A stretch of 8,571 bases of DNA. Origin: an uncultured Coriobacteriaceae bacterium (GTDB lineage Bacteria > Actinomycetota > Coriobacteriia > Coriobacteriales > Atopobiaceae). The stretch covers positions 1-8,571 of the forward strand of contig URWR01000061.1 in the NCBI GenBank assembly GCA_900551595.1. Reading direction: 5' to 3'. Both the position numbers and the translations under genes were made by a program. The stretch's first letter is position 1. Each line of letters begins with the position of its first letter. Below are positions 1 through 6,590 of the stretch, piece by piece. The notes below the pieces were generated by a model. It saw nothing but the letters and a program-made list of their open reading frames with translations. It searched no databases and was not told the DNA's origin.

Positions 1-169
1 TCTCTACGACCACACGGTCACCTGGGAGAATACGAATATAGTTCATTCGAATCTTCCCGGAGATAGTGCACAGGATCGTCTTCCCGTTCTCCAACTCCAC
101 ATTAAACATAGCATTTGGAAGTGGCTCAACGACCTTGCCCTCGAGTTCGATGGCGTCCTGTTTACTCAC
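1..169 (-). CDS. infA: Translation initiation factor IF-1 (partial, 3' end outside window)
   Basis: The first 56 codons of infA are present; the usual protein has about 72 residues, so about 16 are missing beyond the left edge. The reading from GTG begins (M)[20 protein letters not shown] and contains the S1-type OB-fold signature [20 protein letters not shown] (about residues 34-53), diagnostic of IF-1. IF-1 binds the 30S A site and acts with IF-2 and IF-3 in initiation. The start is the GTG at 167-169, with a GAGAGGG purine run 8 nt upstream; no ATG is available close by in frame. The usual downstream genes (rpmJ, rpsM, rpsK, rpoA) are expected outside the window. Confidence 0.96.
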   Translation of the reverse strand, partial: MSKQDAIELEGKVVEPLPNAMFNVELENGKTILCTISGKIRMNYIRILPGDRVVVE

Positions 170-208
170 TGGTTGTACCCTCTCTTCGCACAATGACAGC
201 AGTGGAAT

Positions 209-237
209 ATTCTATCCGTTACGCAAGCATTAGTCCA
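209..237 (-). promoter_or_regulatory. Probable promoter of infA
   Basis: In the 89-nt map-infA gap the minus strand holds TGGACT (plus 232-237, four of six -35 matches) and TAGAAT (plus 209-214, five of six -10 matches), separated by exactly 17 nt. Transcription would start near 202, giving a leader of about 33 nt before the infA GTG. This suggests that infA and the genes that follow it, outside the window, can be transcribed independently of adk-map. No terminator is seen after map, so read-through is also likely. Confidence 0.5.
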
Positions 238-258
238 TGGTCGCACGAATTGACCACA

Positions 259-1059
259 TCATTCTGCTTGACCATGTACGCCGCCTTCAAGTTCACACCA
301 AGGCCCGATTGCATCAGTTGTAAGAATACGCGGGCCATCCGATGTAATTGCAACGGTATTTTCGAAATGGCAGGCTAAAGAACCGTCTCGCGTAACAACC
401 GTCCAACCGTTACGCTCTACAGATACTTTGTGTGTTCCTGCAGTGATCATCGGCTCGATAGCAATTACCATGCCAACCTGCAGTTTAACGCCCCTGCCAC
501 GCTTTCCAAAGTTTGGAACATTTGGTTCTTCATGCATATCGCGACCTACACCATGTCCAACAAAGTCGCGAACAACACTAAAACCATGGCGCTCAGCCAT
601 ACGTTGTACCGCATAACCAATATCGCCCATATGGTTACCTGGAAGAGCCTGAGCAATACCGGCTTTCAAACAATCCCTGCCAATTTCGCAGAGAGTGCGA
701 GCTTCACGCGAAGGCTCTCCACAAAAGAACGTCCACGCGTTGTCGCCAACCCATCCACCTAAAACGGCGCCGGTATCTATAGAGACAACGTCTCCATCTT
801 CAAGATGTACGTCTGGAGAAGGAATACCGTGGACAACTTGATCGTTGATGCTGGAACAAATACTTGCGGGAAAACCTTCATAACCCTTAAATGCTGGTTT
901 TGCACCATGAGCACGAATAAGGCCTTCTGCAGCATGATCAAGTTCTAAAGTACTTATCCCAGGCCGAATGAGCTCACCTACGCGCCTTAGAGCCATCTTG
1001 GAAAGAGCTCCAGCTTTGCCCATTTCTTCTATATCAGCTGGGGTTTTAATTTTTATCAT
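259..1059 (-). CDS. map: Methionine aminopeptidase, type I
   Basis: The product is 266 residues, in line with the roughly 250-265 residue bacterial type Ia enzyme. It removes the initiator methionine from nascent proteins whose second residue is small. The pita-bread fold ligands can be placed as D95 (in VVSIDTGAVL), D106 (VGDNAW), H169 (FVGHGVGRDMHEEP), E202 (IAIEPMI) and E233 (CHFENTVAIT), with H77 in QVVHGIP as the likely substrate-contact histidine. All are intact, so the enzyme should be active; the metals in vivo are not known from sequence. There is no N-terminal zinc-finger or SH3-binding extension. The ATG overlaps the adk stop by 4 nt, so the two genes form one transcription unit. 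The last 20 or so residues are family-variable. Confidence 0.97.
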   Translation of the reverse strand: MIKIKTPADIEEMGKAGALSKMALRRVGELIRPGISTLELDHAAEGLIRAHGAKPAFKGYEGFPASICSSINDQVVHGIPSPDVHLEDGDVVSIDTGAVLGGWVGDNAWTFFCGEPSREARTLCEIGRDCLKAGIAQALPGNHMGDIGYAVQRMAERHGFSVVRDFVGHGVGRDMHEEPNVPNFGKRGRGVKLQVGMVIAIEPMITAGTHKVSVERNGWTVVTRDGSLACHFENTVAITSDGPRILTTDAIGPWCELEGGVHGQAE

Positions 1060-1682
1060 AGACCGAGCATTTCCTTCACATCGGCATACACTTCATCAAC
1101 CGGACGGTCTCCGTCAACAGCCTTCAGAATTCCGTGCCCGCGGTAATACTCCACGAGTGGTGCCGTTTGATTTTCATACACATCAAGACGATGCTGAATC
1201 GTCTCTGGTTTATCATCATCGCGCTGATACATCTCTCCATTGCAACGCGGGCACTTCTCATCGTCTTTTGTGCCGGTGTAGCCGCAACTACGGCATGTAC
1301 GACGAGCACTCAATCGGTCGACAATAACACTTGGCTCAACATCAACAAGGAGAGCAGCATCAAGTGACATATCCATTGCAGCGAGTGCAGAATCCAAAGA
1401 AACAGCCTGAGAGGTATTGCGAGGGAAGCCATCAAGAATAAATCCACGTTGTGCATCATCGGACTCAAGACGCTCTTTTACGAGGGCAATAACAAGTTCA
1501 TCTGGGACTAAAGAACCAGAATCCATATACGATTTTGCCTGCTTACCTAATTCACTCTGGGCCTTAACAGCAGCTCGCAAAAGATCGCCAGTAGAAATGT
1601 GAGCTACTCCATATTCTGCAACAAGTTTTTGCGCCTGCGTCCCCTTACCAGCGCCTGGAGCGCCAAGCAGCACGATGTTCAT
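1056..1682 (-). CDS. adk: Adenylate kinase, zinc-type LID with shortened loop
   Basis: The product is 208 residues; Gram-positive Adk is usually about 212-218. The cytosolic enzyme catalyses ATP + AMP to 2 ADP. The P-loop GAPGAGKGT is at 7-15, the AMP-binding region begins STGDLLRAAV (30-39), and RGFILDGFPR (79-88) is the family signature. The LID carries C130-R-S-C133 and C144-P-R-C147, a structural zinc site as in Bacillus-type enzymes, followed by QRDDDKPETIQHRLDVYENQ. The second Cys pair comes only 10 residues after the first, against about 16 in the Bacillus enzyme, so the LID loop is shortened and lacks the usual YHxxxxPP element. The ATG has GGGGAGG 6 nt upstream. Its TGA overlaps the map ATG (ATGA, 4 nt). 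Confidence 0.97.
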   Translation of the reverse strand: MNIVLLGAPGAGKGTQAQKLVAEYGVAHISTGDLLRAAVKAQSELGKQAKSYMDSGSLVPDELVIALVKERLESDDAQRGFILDGFPRNTSQAVSLDSALAAMDMSLDAALLVDVEPSVIVDRLSARRTCRSCGYTGTKDDEKCPRCNGEMYQRDDDKPETIQHRLDVYENQTAPLVEYYRGHGILKAVDGDRPVDEVYADVKEMLGL

Positions 1683-1703
1683 TTGTTGCCTCCCCTATAG
1701 ATG

Positions 1704-1732
1704 TAATATGCAGCCTTTTAAAAGTACCGCAA
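1704..1732 (-). promoter_or_regulatory. Possible promoter of adk-map
   Basis: On the minus strand TTGCGG (plus positions 1727-1732) is a fair -35. CATATT (1705-1710, spacer 16) or ATATTA (1704-1709, spacer 17) is a modest -10. Transcription would start near 1697, giving a short leader that still includes the strong ribosome binding site GGGGAGG (1689-1695). It lies between the secY terminator and adk, where a promoter is expected. The -10 match is imperfect, so confidence is limited. Confidence 0.4.
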
Positions 1733-1744
1733 TTTCTATTCTAA

Positions 1745-1789
1745 GAAAAACCCGGTCGGCAACCGATTTAATCAGCTACTCGACCGGGT
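1745..1789 (-). terminator. Intrinsic terminator after secY
   Basis: The arms ACCCGGTCG (1750-1758) and CGACCGGGT (1781-1789) form a perfect 9-bp stem. In the minus-strand RNA the 22-nt interior can fold a small inner stem, CUGA with UCGG. The stem is followed directly by a run of U (plus-strand A-run 1746-1750, then C and UU). It starts about 21 nt after the secY stop. No T-run follows on the plus strand, so it acts on the secY transcript. It suggests that adk and map are at least partly transcribed from their own promoter. Confidence 0.85.
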
Positions 1790-1810
1790 ACATTTGCCTC
1801 GTTTGACCCT

Positions 1811-3097
1811 CTATTTAAAGAAGCCATCGTAGTTGTGCATCTTCAACTGGCTTTCAAGTTGAGAGATGGTGTCCATTGCGACACTCACCATAATGAGTAC
1901 CGAGGTACCACCGAGAGCTCTCATCAGATCGTTTGCTGTGAAAGCAAAGATAATTGAAGGCACAATGGCAATAACTGCCATAAAGATTGCACCAGGCAGT
2001 GTGATGTGATTGAGCACACCCTTGATATAGGCTGCAGTTGCAGATCCAGGACGGACACCTGGAATAAAGCCACCCTGCTTACGAAGATTGTCAGCGGTCT
2101 CATCGGGATTAAAGACCATAGCGGTATAGAAATACGCAAAGAAGACAATCAACAGAATAGAGAGAAGCCAGTTAACCCAACCAGTAGACATTGCAGTTGC
2201 AATTGCATTTATCCAACCAACACTCGGGAAAAACACGGCGAGCTGAGCAGGCAAATACAGAATTGCCGATGCAAAGATAATTGGAACAACACCGGCGGTG
2301 TTAACTTTGATGGGCAAATAGGTGGACTGTCCACCCATCATCTTGCGTCCTACAACACGCTTAGCATACTGAACGGGGATCCTACGCTGGCCACGCTCGA
2401 TATAAACAATGAACGGAATGACGAGGCAGATTACCAAGATGGTAACAAGCGCCATGACCCAGCCCATGTCAGAAGATGCAATGGTGGTATGCAAAGCTGA
2501 GGGGAGACCACTCAGAATGTTAGCAAAAATGATGAGAGACATGCCATTGCCTACACCACGCTGAGTAATAACCTCTCCGAGCCACATGATAAGAACTGCA
2601 CCAGTAACCATTGTTACAACGATAACAATATCCATGAGGATCTCGGGAACACCACAATTGGCAAAGCTAATGCCAAACGTAGGGCTCGTAAAGAGGAAGA
2701 GATAACCAATTGCGCTGATGGTAGCCAGCACAATAGTAAGGTAGCGCGTGTACTGCGTAAGGCGACGCTGGCCAGCCTCCCCTTCTTGGGCAAGGTCTGC
2801 CAGTGATGGAATAACTGCCTGCATCATTTGCATAATGATCTGCGAAGTGATGTAGGGCATTATTCCCAAACAAAATACCGAGACACGCGACAAAGCGCCA
2901 CCAGAAAACAGGTCAAGCACCGAGATAAACCCTGCATTTGCTGAGGCGCTCTGATATGCCGCGAGCATCCCCTCAAAGGGGATGCCCGGAACTGGCACAT
3001 GTGCACCTAGACGGTACAACAATAGAATGCCTAGTGTCAGCAGGATCTTGTCGCGCAGCTCCTTAATACGGAATGCGTTGACAATACCCTTTAGCAC
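1811..3097 (-). CDS. secY: Preprotein translocase channel subunit SecY
   Basis: The product is 428 residues, standard for SecY (425-445), the pore of the SecYEG translocon in the cytoplasmic membrane. The chain shows ten hydrophobic segments, the first at about residues 18-35 and the last near 397-412. Conserved cytoplasmic loops are visible: GEVITQRGVGNGMSLIIF (174-191), ERGQRRIPVQYAKR (234-247, C4 loop) and NPDETADNLRKQGGFIPGVR (330-349, C5 loop, SecA/ribosome contact). The tail ends HNYDGFFK as in many SecY proteins. The start is GTG at 3095-3097, giving MLKGIVNAFRIKELR, the family N-terminus; no other start fits. Its Shine-Dalgarno is weak or distant (GGAGG 15 nt away), and the gene overlaps rplO by 7 nt, so coupling is likely. 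Confidence 0.98.
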   Translation of the reverse strand: MLKGIVNAFRIKELRDKILLTLGILLLYRLGAHVPVPGIPFEGMLAAYQSASANAGFISVLDLFSGGALSRVSVFCLGIMPYITSQIIMQMMQAVIPSLADLAQEGEAGQRRLTQYTRYLTIVLATISAIGYLFLFTSPTFGISFANCGVPEILMDIVIVVTMVTGAVLIMWLGEVITQRGVGNGMSLIIFANILSGLPSALHTTIASSDMGWVMALVTILVICLVIPFIVYIERGQRRIPVQYAKRVVGRKMMGGQSTYLPIKVNTAGVVPIIFASAILYLPAQLAVFFPSVGWINAIATAMSTGWVNWLLSILLIVFFAYFYTAMVFNPDETADNLRKQGGFIPGVRPGSATAAYIKGVLNHITLPGAIFMAVIAIVPSIIFAFTANDLMRALGGTSVLIMVSVAMDTISQLESQLKMHNYDGFFK

Positions 3098-3540
3098 GGA
3101 AGCTCGACCTTTCCTCCGGCCGCCTCGATCTTAGCCTGTGCCGAAGCGGAAACCTTATCGACACGAACAGTAAGCTTCTTTGTGATTTCGCCGTCACCAA
3201 GAACCTTAACGGGTGTCAGAGCTGACTTAATAACGCCCTTGGCAACAAGAGTCTCGGCATCGACGACATCGTCATCAGTGAAAAGACCATCGATTCGAGA
3301 AACATTTACAGGGGCATACTCTACACGGTTGATGTTACGGAAACCGGGGAGCTTAGGAAGGCGCATAGCCAGCGGCTGCTGACCACCCTCGAAACCAGCA
3401 CCCTTTCCGCCGCCGGAACGAGAAAGCTGACCATTCTGGCCACGGCCAGCTGTCGTACCATAACCAGAAGAGTTGCCGCGTCCGATACGCTTACGCGACT
3501 TCTTAGAGCCGGGAGCAGGACGGAGATCATTGAGCTGCAT
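3091..3540 (-). CDS. rplO: 50S ribosomal protein L15
   Basis: The product is 149 residues, normal for L15 (144-150), a late-assembly 50S protein with a long glycine/arginine-rich extension into 23S rRNA. The N-terminus MQLNDLRPAPGSKKSRKRIG is followed by the glycine-rich family signature (about residues 19-54, including GRGQNGQLSRSGG). PKLPGFRNINRVEYAPVNV and the C-terminal LTVRVDKVSASAQAKIEAAG also match. AGGAG lies 7 nt before the ATG. The last 7 nt overlap the start of secY: the TAA lies within the secY codons, so rplO translation probably delivers ribosomes to secY. It ends in a cysteine, a minor oddity. Confidence 0.97.
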   Translation of the reverse strand: MQLNDLRPAPGSKKSRKRIGRGNSSGYGTTAGRGQNGQLSRSGGGKGAGFEGGQQPLAMRLPKLPGFRNINRVEYAPVNVSRIDGLFTDDDVVDAETLVAKGVIKSALTPVKVLGDGEITKKLTVRVDKVSASAQAKIEAAGGKVELPC

Positions 3541-3550
3541 TAGATGACTC

Positions 3551-3739
3551 CTAGTTCTCTTCTACCGCCACGAGGTGCTTGACCTTGAAGATCATGCCTC
3601 GGACGCTCGGGTTGTCGGGAAGTTCGGCACAGTCGCCAATCTTGCGAAGGCCCATGGCTCGGCAAGTTGCCGTCTGGTCCTTCTTGACGGAGCACACGGC
3701 GCTGCGAACCAGCTTAACCTTGAGCTTCTTGTCTGCCAT
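3551..3739 (-). CDS. rpmD: 50S ribosomal protein L30
   Basis: The product is 62 residues, typical for bacterial L30 (58-64), a small ferredoxin-like-fold protein on the 50S surface found in the spc operon of many bacteria. The motifs KVKLVRSAV, QTATCRAMGLRKIG and SVRGMIFKVKHLVAVEE match the family in order. Three cysteines (C16, C26, C37) stand at positions usually held by other residues. They do not form a CxxC ribbon and I infer no metal site. The ribosome binding site AAGGAG lies within the end of rpsE, 8 nt from the ATG. The gap to rplO is 10 nt. Confidence 0.97.
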   Translation of the reverse strand: MADKKLKVKLVRSAVCSVKKDQTATCRAMGLRKIGDCAELPDNPSVRGMIFKVKHLVAVEEN

Positions 3740-3741
3740 TT

Positions 3742-4266
3742 CTAGTTCTCCTTCTTCCCAACGAACATCTCGGCAACGTTCATGCCGCGACGCTCAGCAA
3801 CCTGCTCAGGGCTCTCGAGTTGCTTGAGACCCTCGGCGGCAGCCTTAATCATGTTCAGAGCGTTATCGGTGCCAAGCGAGTTCGCGAGAACATTGGTAAT
3901 ACCAGCGAGCTCGAACAGAGGACGAACCGGGCCACCGGCGATAACGCCAGTACCTTCAATAGCCGGCTTAATAAGTACACGGCCAGCACCATAGTGACCC
4001 TCAACAGCGTGAGGCACCGAACCAGACTCTGTTACGGGAACCTTAAACATATTCTTCTTAGCGTCATCGACGGCTTTCTGAATTGCCAGAGGCACTTCAG
4101 CAGAGCGACCGGAACCAAGTCCGACATTACCCTTACCATCGCCAACAACTACGAGGGCGACGAGGGACATACGACGTCCGCCCTTAACTGTCTTAGAGAC
4201 GCGACGGATAAAAACGACACGCTCCTGGAGATCGGATTCTTGCTGGCGCTTGCGATCACGAGCCAT
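3742..4266 (-). CDS. rpsE: 30S ribosomal protein S5
   Basis: The product is 174 residues, within the usual 160-175. S5 lies at the mRNA entry tunnel of the 30S subunit and affects decoding accuracy; in other bacteria changes in its N-terminal loop confer spectinomycin resistance. The dsRNA-binding-like N-terminal domain (about residues 15-78) contains RVSKTVKGGRRMSLVALVVV and GDGKGNVGLGSGRSAEVPLAI. The C-terminal domain includes GAGRVLIKPAIEGTGVIAGG and GITNVLANSLGT. AGGAGG lies 9 nt before the ATG at 4264-4266. rpmD begins 2 nt after the TAG stop, so translation of the two is probably coupled. Confidence 0.98.
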   Translation of the reverse strand: MARDRKRQQESDLQERVVFIRRVSKTVKGGRRMSLVALVVVGDGKGNVGLGSGRSAEVPLAIQKAVDDAKKNMFKVPVTESGSVPHAVEGHYGAGRVLIKPAIEGTGVIAGGPVRPLFELAGITNVLANSLGTDNALNMIKAAAEGLKQLESPEQVAERRGMNVAEMFVGKKEN

Positions 4267-4279
4267 TGTTTGAAACCTC

Positions 4280-4648
4280 CTAGAACTTCAGGCCCGCGTT
4301 GCGGGCGCCATCAGCGAGAGCCTTAACGCGGCCATGATACAGACGACCGCTACGATCGAATACGACCGTATCAATGCCCTTCTCGAGTGCACGGCGAGCA
4401 ACAAGCTCACCTACGAACTCTGCAGCCTCTTTGTTGGAACCAAGCTTGCCGGTTGCACGGAACTCGGGATCCAAGGTAGAAGCAGAGCAAATCGTTGCGG
4501 CATCTACATCGTTGATCACCTGTGCGTAAATGTGTGCATTTGTACGGTGCACGCTGAGGCGGGGACGCTCGGGGGTACCACTCACCTTCGCGCGAACGCG
4601 ACGCTTGCGGCGCTCGAGACCAAGCTTCTTTGCCTTCTGCTTGTCCAT
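4280..4648 (-). CDS. rplR: 50S ribosomal protein L18
   Basis: The product is 122 residues, normal for L18 (116-122). L18 binds 5S rRNA together with L5 and helps dock it into the central protuberance. The basic N-terminus ([21 protein letters not shown]) is followed by [20 protein letters not shown] (about residues 24-43) and the C-terminal [20 protein letters not shown], all family signatures. A GTG two codons earlier is in frame, but it overlaps the AAGGAG motif at 4654-4659. The ATG at 4646-4648 sits 5 nt after AAGGAG and is therefore the start. rpsE follows after 13 nt, which hold its ribosome binding site. Confidence 0.97.
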   Translation of the reverse strand: MDKQKAKKLGLERRKRRVRAKVSGTPERPRLSVHRTNAHIYAQVINDVDAATICSASTLDPEFRATGKLGSNKEAAEFVGELVARRALEKGIDTVVFDRSGRLYHGRVKALADGARNAGLKF

Positions 4649-4665
4649 TGCCACTCCTTCTCACG

Positions 4666-4687
4666 CCGCCACCTGACGGGGTGACGG
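4666..4687 (-). repeat. GC-rich hairpin upstream of rplR
   Basis: In the 61-nt rplF-rplR gap the minus-strand RNA can form an 8-bp stem, CCGUCACC with GGUGGCGG (one G-U pair), around a 6-nt loop. The arms are at plus-strand positions 4680-4687 and 4666-4673. It ends 6 nt before the rplR Shine-Dalgarno AAGGAG (4654-4659). There is no U-tract, so it is more likely an mRNA processing, stability or translation element than a terminator. Confidence 0.5.
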
Positions 4688-4709
4688 ACTTTACCTAATA
4701 CGTGTCTGA

Positions 4710-5246
4710 TTACTTAGCAGCCTTGCCGAGCTTCCTACGGATGTGCTCGCCTTCGTAGTGAATACCCTTACCCTTGTAAGGCTCAGGCGGACGCTTCGCA
4801 CGAATCTCAGCTGCTACCTGACCAACACGCTCCTTAGAAATACCCTTAACGGTAATGTGGGTATTGTCGGGCACCTCAAAAGTAATGCCCTCAGATGCAG
4901 CGTAAGGAACTGGATGAGAATAGCCAAGAGAAAGCTCGAGATCCTTGCCTTTCAGGGCAGCACGATAGCCAACGCCTGCAAGCTCAAGCTTCTTCTCAAA
5001 GCCCTCAGATACGCCGATAACCATGTTATGAATGAGGGTGCGGGTAAGTCCCTGCTGTGCATTGGATTCCTTAGAATCGTCAACACGCTTAACGAGGATC
5101 TCCTCGCCCTCTACAACAATCTCAAGAAGCTCAGAGAACGAACGCTCAAGCTCGCCCTTGGAACCCTTGACGTGAACATTAGTGCCATTAACCGTCACAG
5201 TGACCCCAGCGGGAATCTGGACAGGCTTTTTGCCGATACGAGACAC
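4710..5246 (-). CDS. rplF: 50S ribosomal protein L6
   Basis: Read from GTG the product is 178 residues, canonical for L6 (176-182), a two-domain 23S binder near the sarcin-ricin loop and the factor-binding site. It begins (M)SRIGKKPVQIPAGVTV and has the central KKLELAGVGYRA motif at the domain boundary. It ends with the signature RPPEPYKGKGIHYEGEHIRR followed by KLGKAAK. The frame is open for 29 codons upstream, but the GTG at 5244-5246 has AAAGGAG (5252-5258) 5 nt before it, and L6 proteins start at SRIGKKP, so this start is preferred. The upstream extension would overlap rpsH. Confidence 0.97.
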   Translation of the reverse strand: MSRIGKKPVQIPAGVTVTVNGTNVHVKGSKGELERSFSELLEIVVEGEEILVKRVDDSKESNAQQGLTRTLIHNMVIGVSEGFEKKLELAGVGYRAALKGKDLELSLGYSHPVPYAASEGITFEVPDNTHITVKGISKERVGQVAAEIRAKRPPEPYKGKGIHYEGEHIRRKLGKAAK

Positions 5247-5274
5247 GGTGTCTCCTTTCAATTCCTGCCGAGAA

Positions 5275-5673
5275 TTACCAGATATAGGCGATGACTTCGC
5301 CGCCGACACCAAGCTGACGGGCGTCGCGGTCACACATCATGCCCTTAGAGGTTGAAATAACAGCGGTACCAAGGCCACCGTGAACACGCGGAAGATCCTT
5401 AGCCGCAGAATAAATACGAAGACCCGGCTTAGAAACGCGACGAATACCGCGAATCGTCTTGGAACGACGAGGGCCATACTTCAGAGTAATTACGAGGGTC
5501 TTCTGGGGCTTTGTGTCCTCAACGACGTAGCCCTCGATGTAACCCTCCTCAAAGATCACGCGAGCGATCTCGACAAGCACCTTGCTTGACGGCATCGAGA
5601 CCGTTGGCTTATTCGCGGAATTAGCATTGCGAATGCGCGTCAGCATATCCGCGATTGGGTCGGTGACGTTCAT
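5275..5673 (-). CDS. rpsH: 30S ribosomal protein S8
   Basis: The product is 132 residues, the usual 130-133. S8 is a primary binder of the 16S central domain (helices 21/25) and in E. coli is also the translational repressor of the spc operon. The sequence begins [18 protein letters not shown] and has the family stretch [17 protein letters not shown] (about residues 72-88). It ends with [26 protein letters not shown], where the STSKGMM and GGE motifs form the RNA-binding surface. The ATG has AAGGAG 8 nt upstream. The 87-nt gap to rpsZ is the longest inside this block. rplF follows after 28 nt. Confidence 0.98.
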   Translation of the reverse strand: MNVTDPIADMLTRIRNANSANKPTVSMPSSKVLVEIARVIFEEGYIEGYVVEDTKPQKTLVITLKYGPRRSKTIRGIRRVSKPGLRIYSAAKDLPRVHGGLGTAVISTSKGMMCDRDARQLGVGGEVIAYIW

Positions 5674-5760
5674 GTGGTTTTCTCCTTCGTTAGAGATGAA
5701 TATTCGCGCCGGTTCGCCGCCACCCTTAGCAGCGTCGCCTGGTCGCGATTGCTTCCAGTT

Positions 5761-5946
5761 TTACCAGCTTGCCTTACGGACGCCAGGAAGCTCGCCTTTG
5801 CTTGCCAGCTCGCGGAAGCATACACGGCAGAGACCGAACTTGCGATACACGGAGTGGGGACGACCACAACGCTGGCAACGGTTCTGCTTACGCGTAGAGA
5901 ACTTCGGCTCGCGCAAAGCCTTGACGATCATCGATGTCTTAGCCAC
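5761..5946 (-). CDS. rpsZ: 30S ribosomal protein S14, zinc-binding type Z
   Basis: The product is 61 residues, the standard length of the short zinc-binding S14 (type Z, rpsZ/rpsN), which sits in the 30S head near S3 and S10. Read from GTG the sequence begins [17 protein letters not shown]. It contains a zinc ribbon with C24-Q-R-C27 and C40-R-V-C43 and ends [11 protein letters not shown], the typical C-terminus. A longer frame opens from an ATG-type codon at 6000, but that would run through the intergenic hairpin. The GTG at 5944-5946 has AAGGAGG (5951-5957) 4 nt upstream and matches the family start. The intact Cys4 marks this as the zinc-dependent paralog; a zinc-free copy, if the genome has one, is not in this window. 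Confidence 0.97.
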   Translation of the reverse strand: MAKTSMIVKALREPKFSTRKQNRCQRCGRPHSVYRKFGLCRVCFRELASKGELPGVRKASW

Positions 5947-5964
5947 GAATCCTCCTTCTAAATA

Positions 5965-5989
5965 CGCTTCGAAGCCTCGTTTCGAAGCG
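5965..5989 (-). repeat. Hairpin in the rplE-rpsZ gap
   Basis: CGCTTCGAA at 5965-5973 and TTCGAAGCG at 5981-5989 form a perfect 9-bp inverted repeat with a 7-nt spacer, between the rplE stop and the rpsZ ribosome binding site (5951-5957). Downstream on the minus strand comes TATTTAGAAGGAGG, not a U-tract, so termination is unlikely. It may protect the upstream mRNA end or tune rpsZ translation; this is inference. The TTCGAA core is itself palindromic, so alternative pairings exist. Confidence 0.55.
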
Positions 5990-6002
5990 CTTAAAACCAA
6001 CT

Positions 6003-6563
6003 TTAGTTCTGCTTAAACGGGAAGTGGAAGGCATCGAGAAGTGCCTTGCCCTCTTCGTCGGTAGTAGCGGTTGTAACAATGGTGATATCCATACCGCGAG
6101 TACGGTCAACCTTATCGTAGTCAATCTCAGGGAAGATAATCTGCTCAGTTACACCCATTGAGAAGTTGCCACGACCATCGAAGCTCTTAGCAGAGATACC
6201 ACGGAAGTCGCGAATACGTGGGATAGCAATTGCAATAAGGCGATCAAGGAACTCCCACATACGATCGCCACGAAGAGTAACCTTAGCGCCAATAGGCATA
6301 CCAGCACGAAGGTGGAAAGTAGCAATAGACTTACGGGCGTGCGTAATCATTGGCTGCTGACCAGTGATAGCACGAAGATCGGCAACAGCGCCATCGATAG
6401 CTTTAGAATCGGTAGCAGCCTCACCAACACCCATGTTCACAACGATCTTCTCGATCTTAGGAATCTGGTGAACGTTGGCGTAGTTGAACTGCTTCTGGAG
6501 TGCATCGCGCACGGTGGCGTAATACTGCTCCTTCAGACGGGGAATGTACTTCTCCTCTGACAT
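6003..6563 (-). CDS. rplE: 50S ribosomal protein L5
   Basis: The product is 186 residues, in the normal 178-190 range. L5 binds 5S rRNA in the central protuberance of the 50S subunit and contacts P-site tRNA and S13. Family stretches visible are [20 protein letters not shown] (about residues 29-48), [24 protein letters not shown] (about 76-99), [16 protein letters not shown] and the C-terminal [23 protein letters not shown]. The ATG at 6561-6563 has GAGGAG 5 nt upstream. It is the first gene after a 240-nt gap with a terminator and a structured leader, so it probably heads its own transcript. rpsZ follows after 56 nt. Confidence 0.98.
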   Translation of the reverse strand: MSEEKYIPRLKEQYYATVRDALQKQFNYANVHQIPKIEKIVVNMGVGEAATDSKAIDGAVADLRAITGQQPMITHARKSIATFHLRAGMPIGAKVTLRGDRMWEFLDRLIAIAIPRIRDFRGISAKSFDGRGNFSMGVTEQIIFPEIDYDKVDRTRGMDITIVTTATTDEEGKALLDAFHFPFKQN

Positions 6564-6590
6564 GCAAACTCCTCACTCTTGGGGTTCTCA

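Noticed and set aside
170..258. A terminator after map
   Set aside because: Only a 5-bp TGGTC/GACCA dyad is present, without a U-tract.
115..378. A plus-strand open frame spanning the infA-map gap
   Set aside because: It overlaps the coding parts of infA and map on the other strand and lacks a ribosome binding site and any family motif.
4743..5294. A 183-codon open frame on the plus strand
   Set aside because: It lies antisense to rplF and has no recognisable protein features.
5761..6000. A 79-residue version of S14
   Set aside because: The 18 extra N-terminal residues come from the intergenic hairpin region; the GTG at 5946 has the ribosome binding site and the family start.
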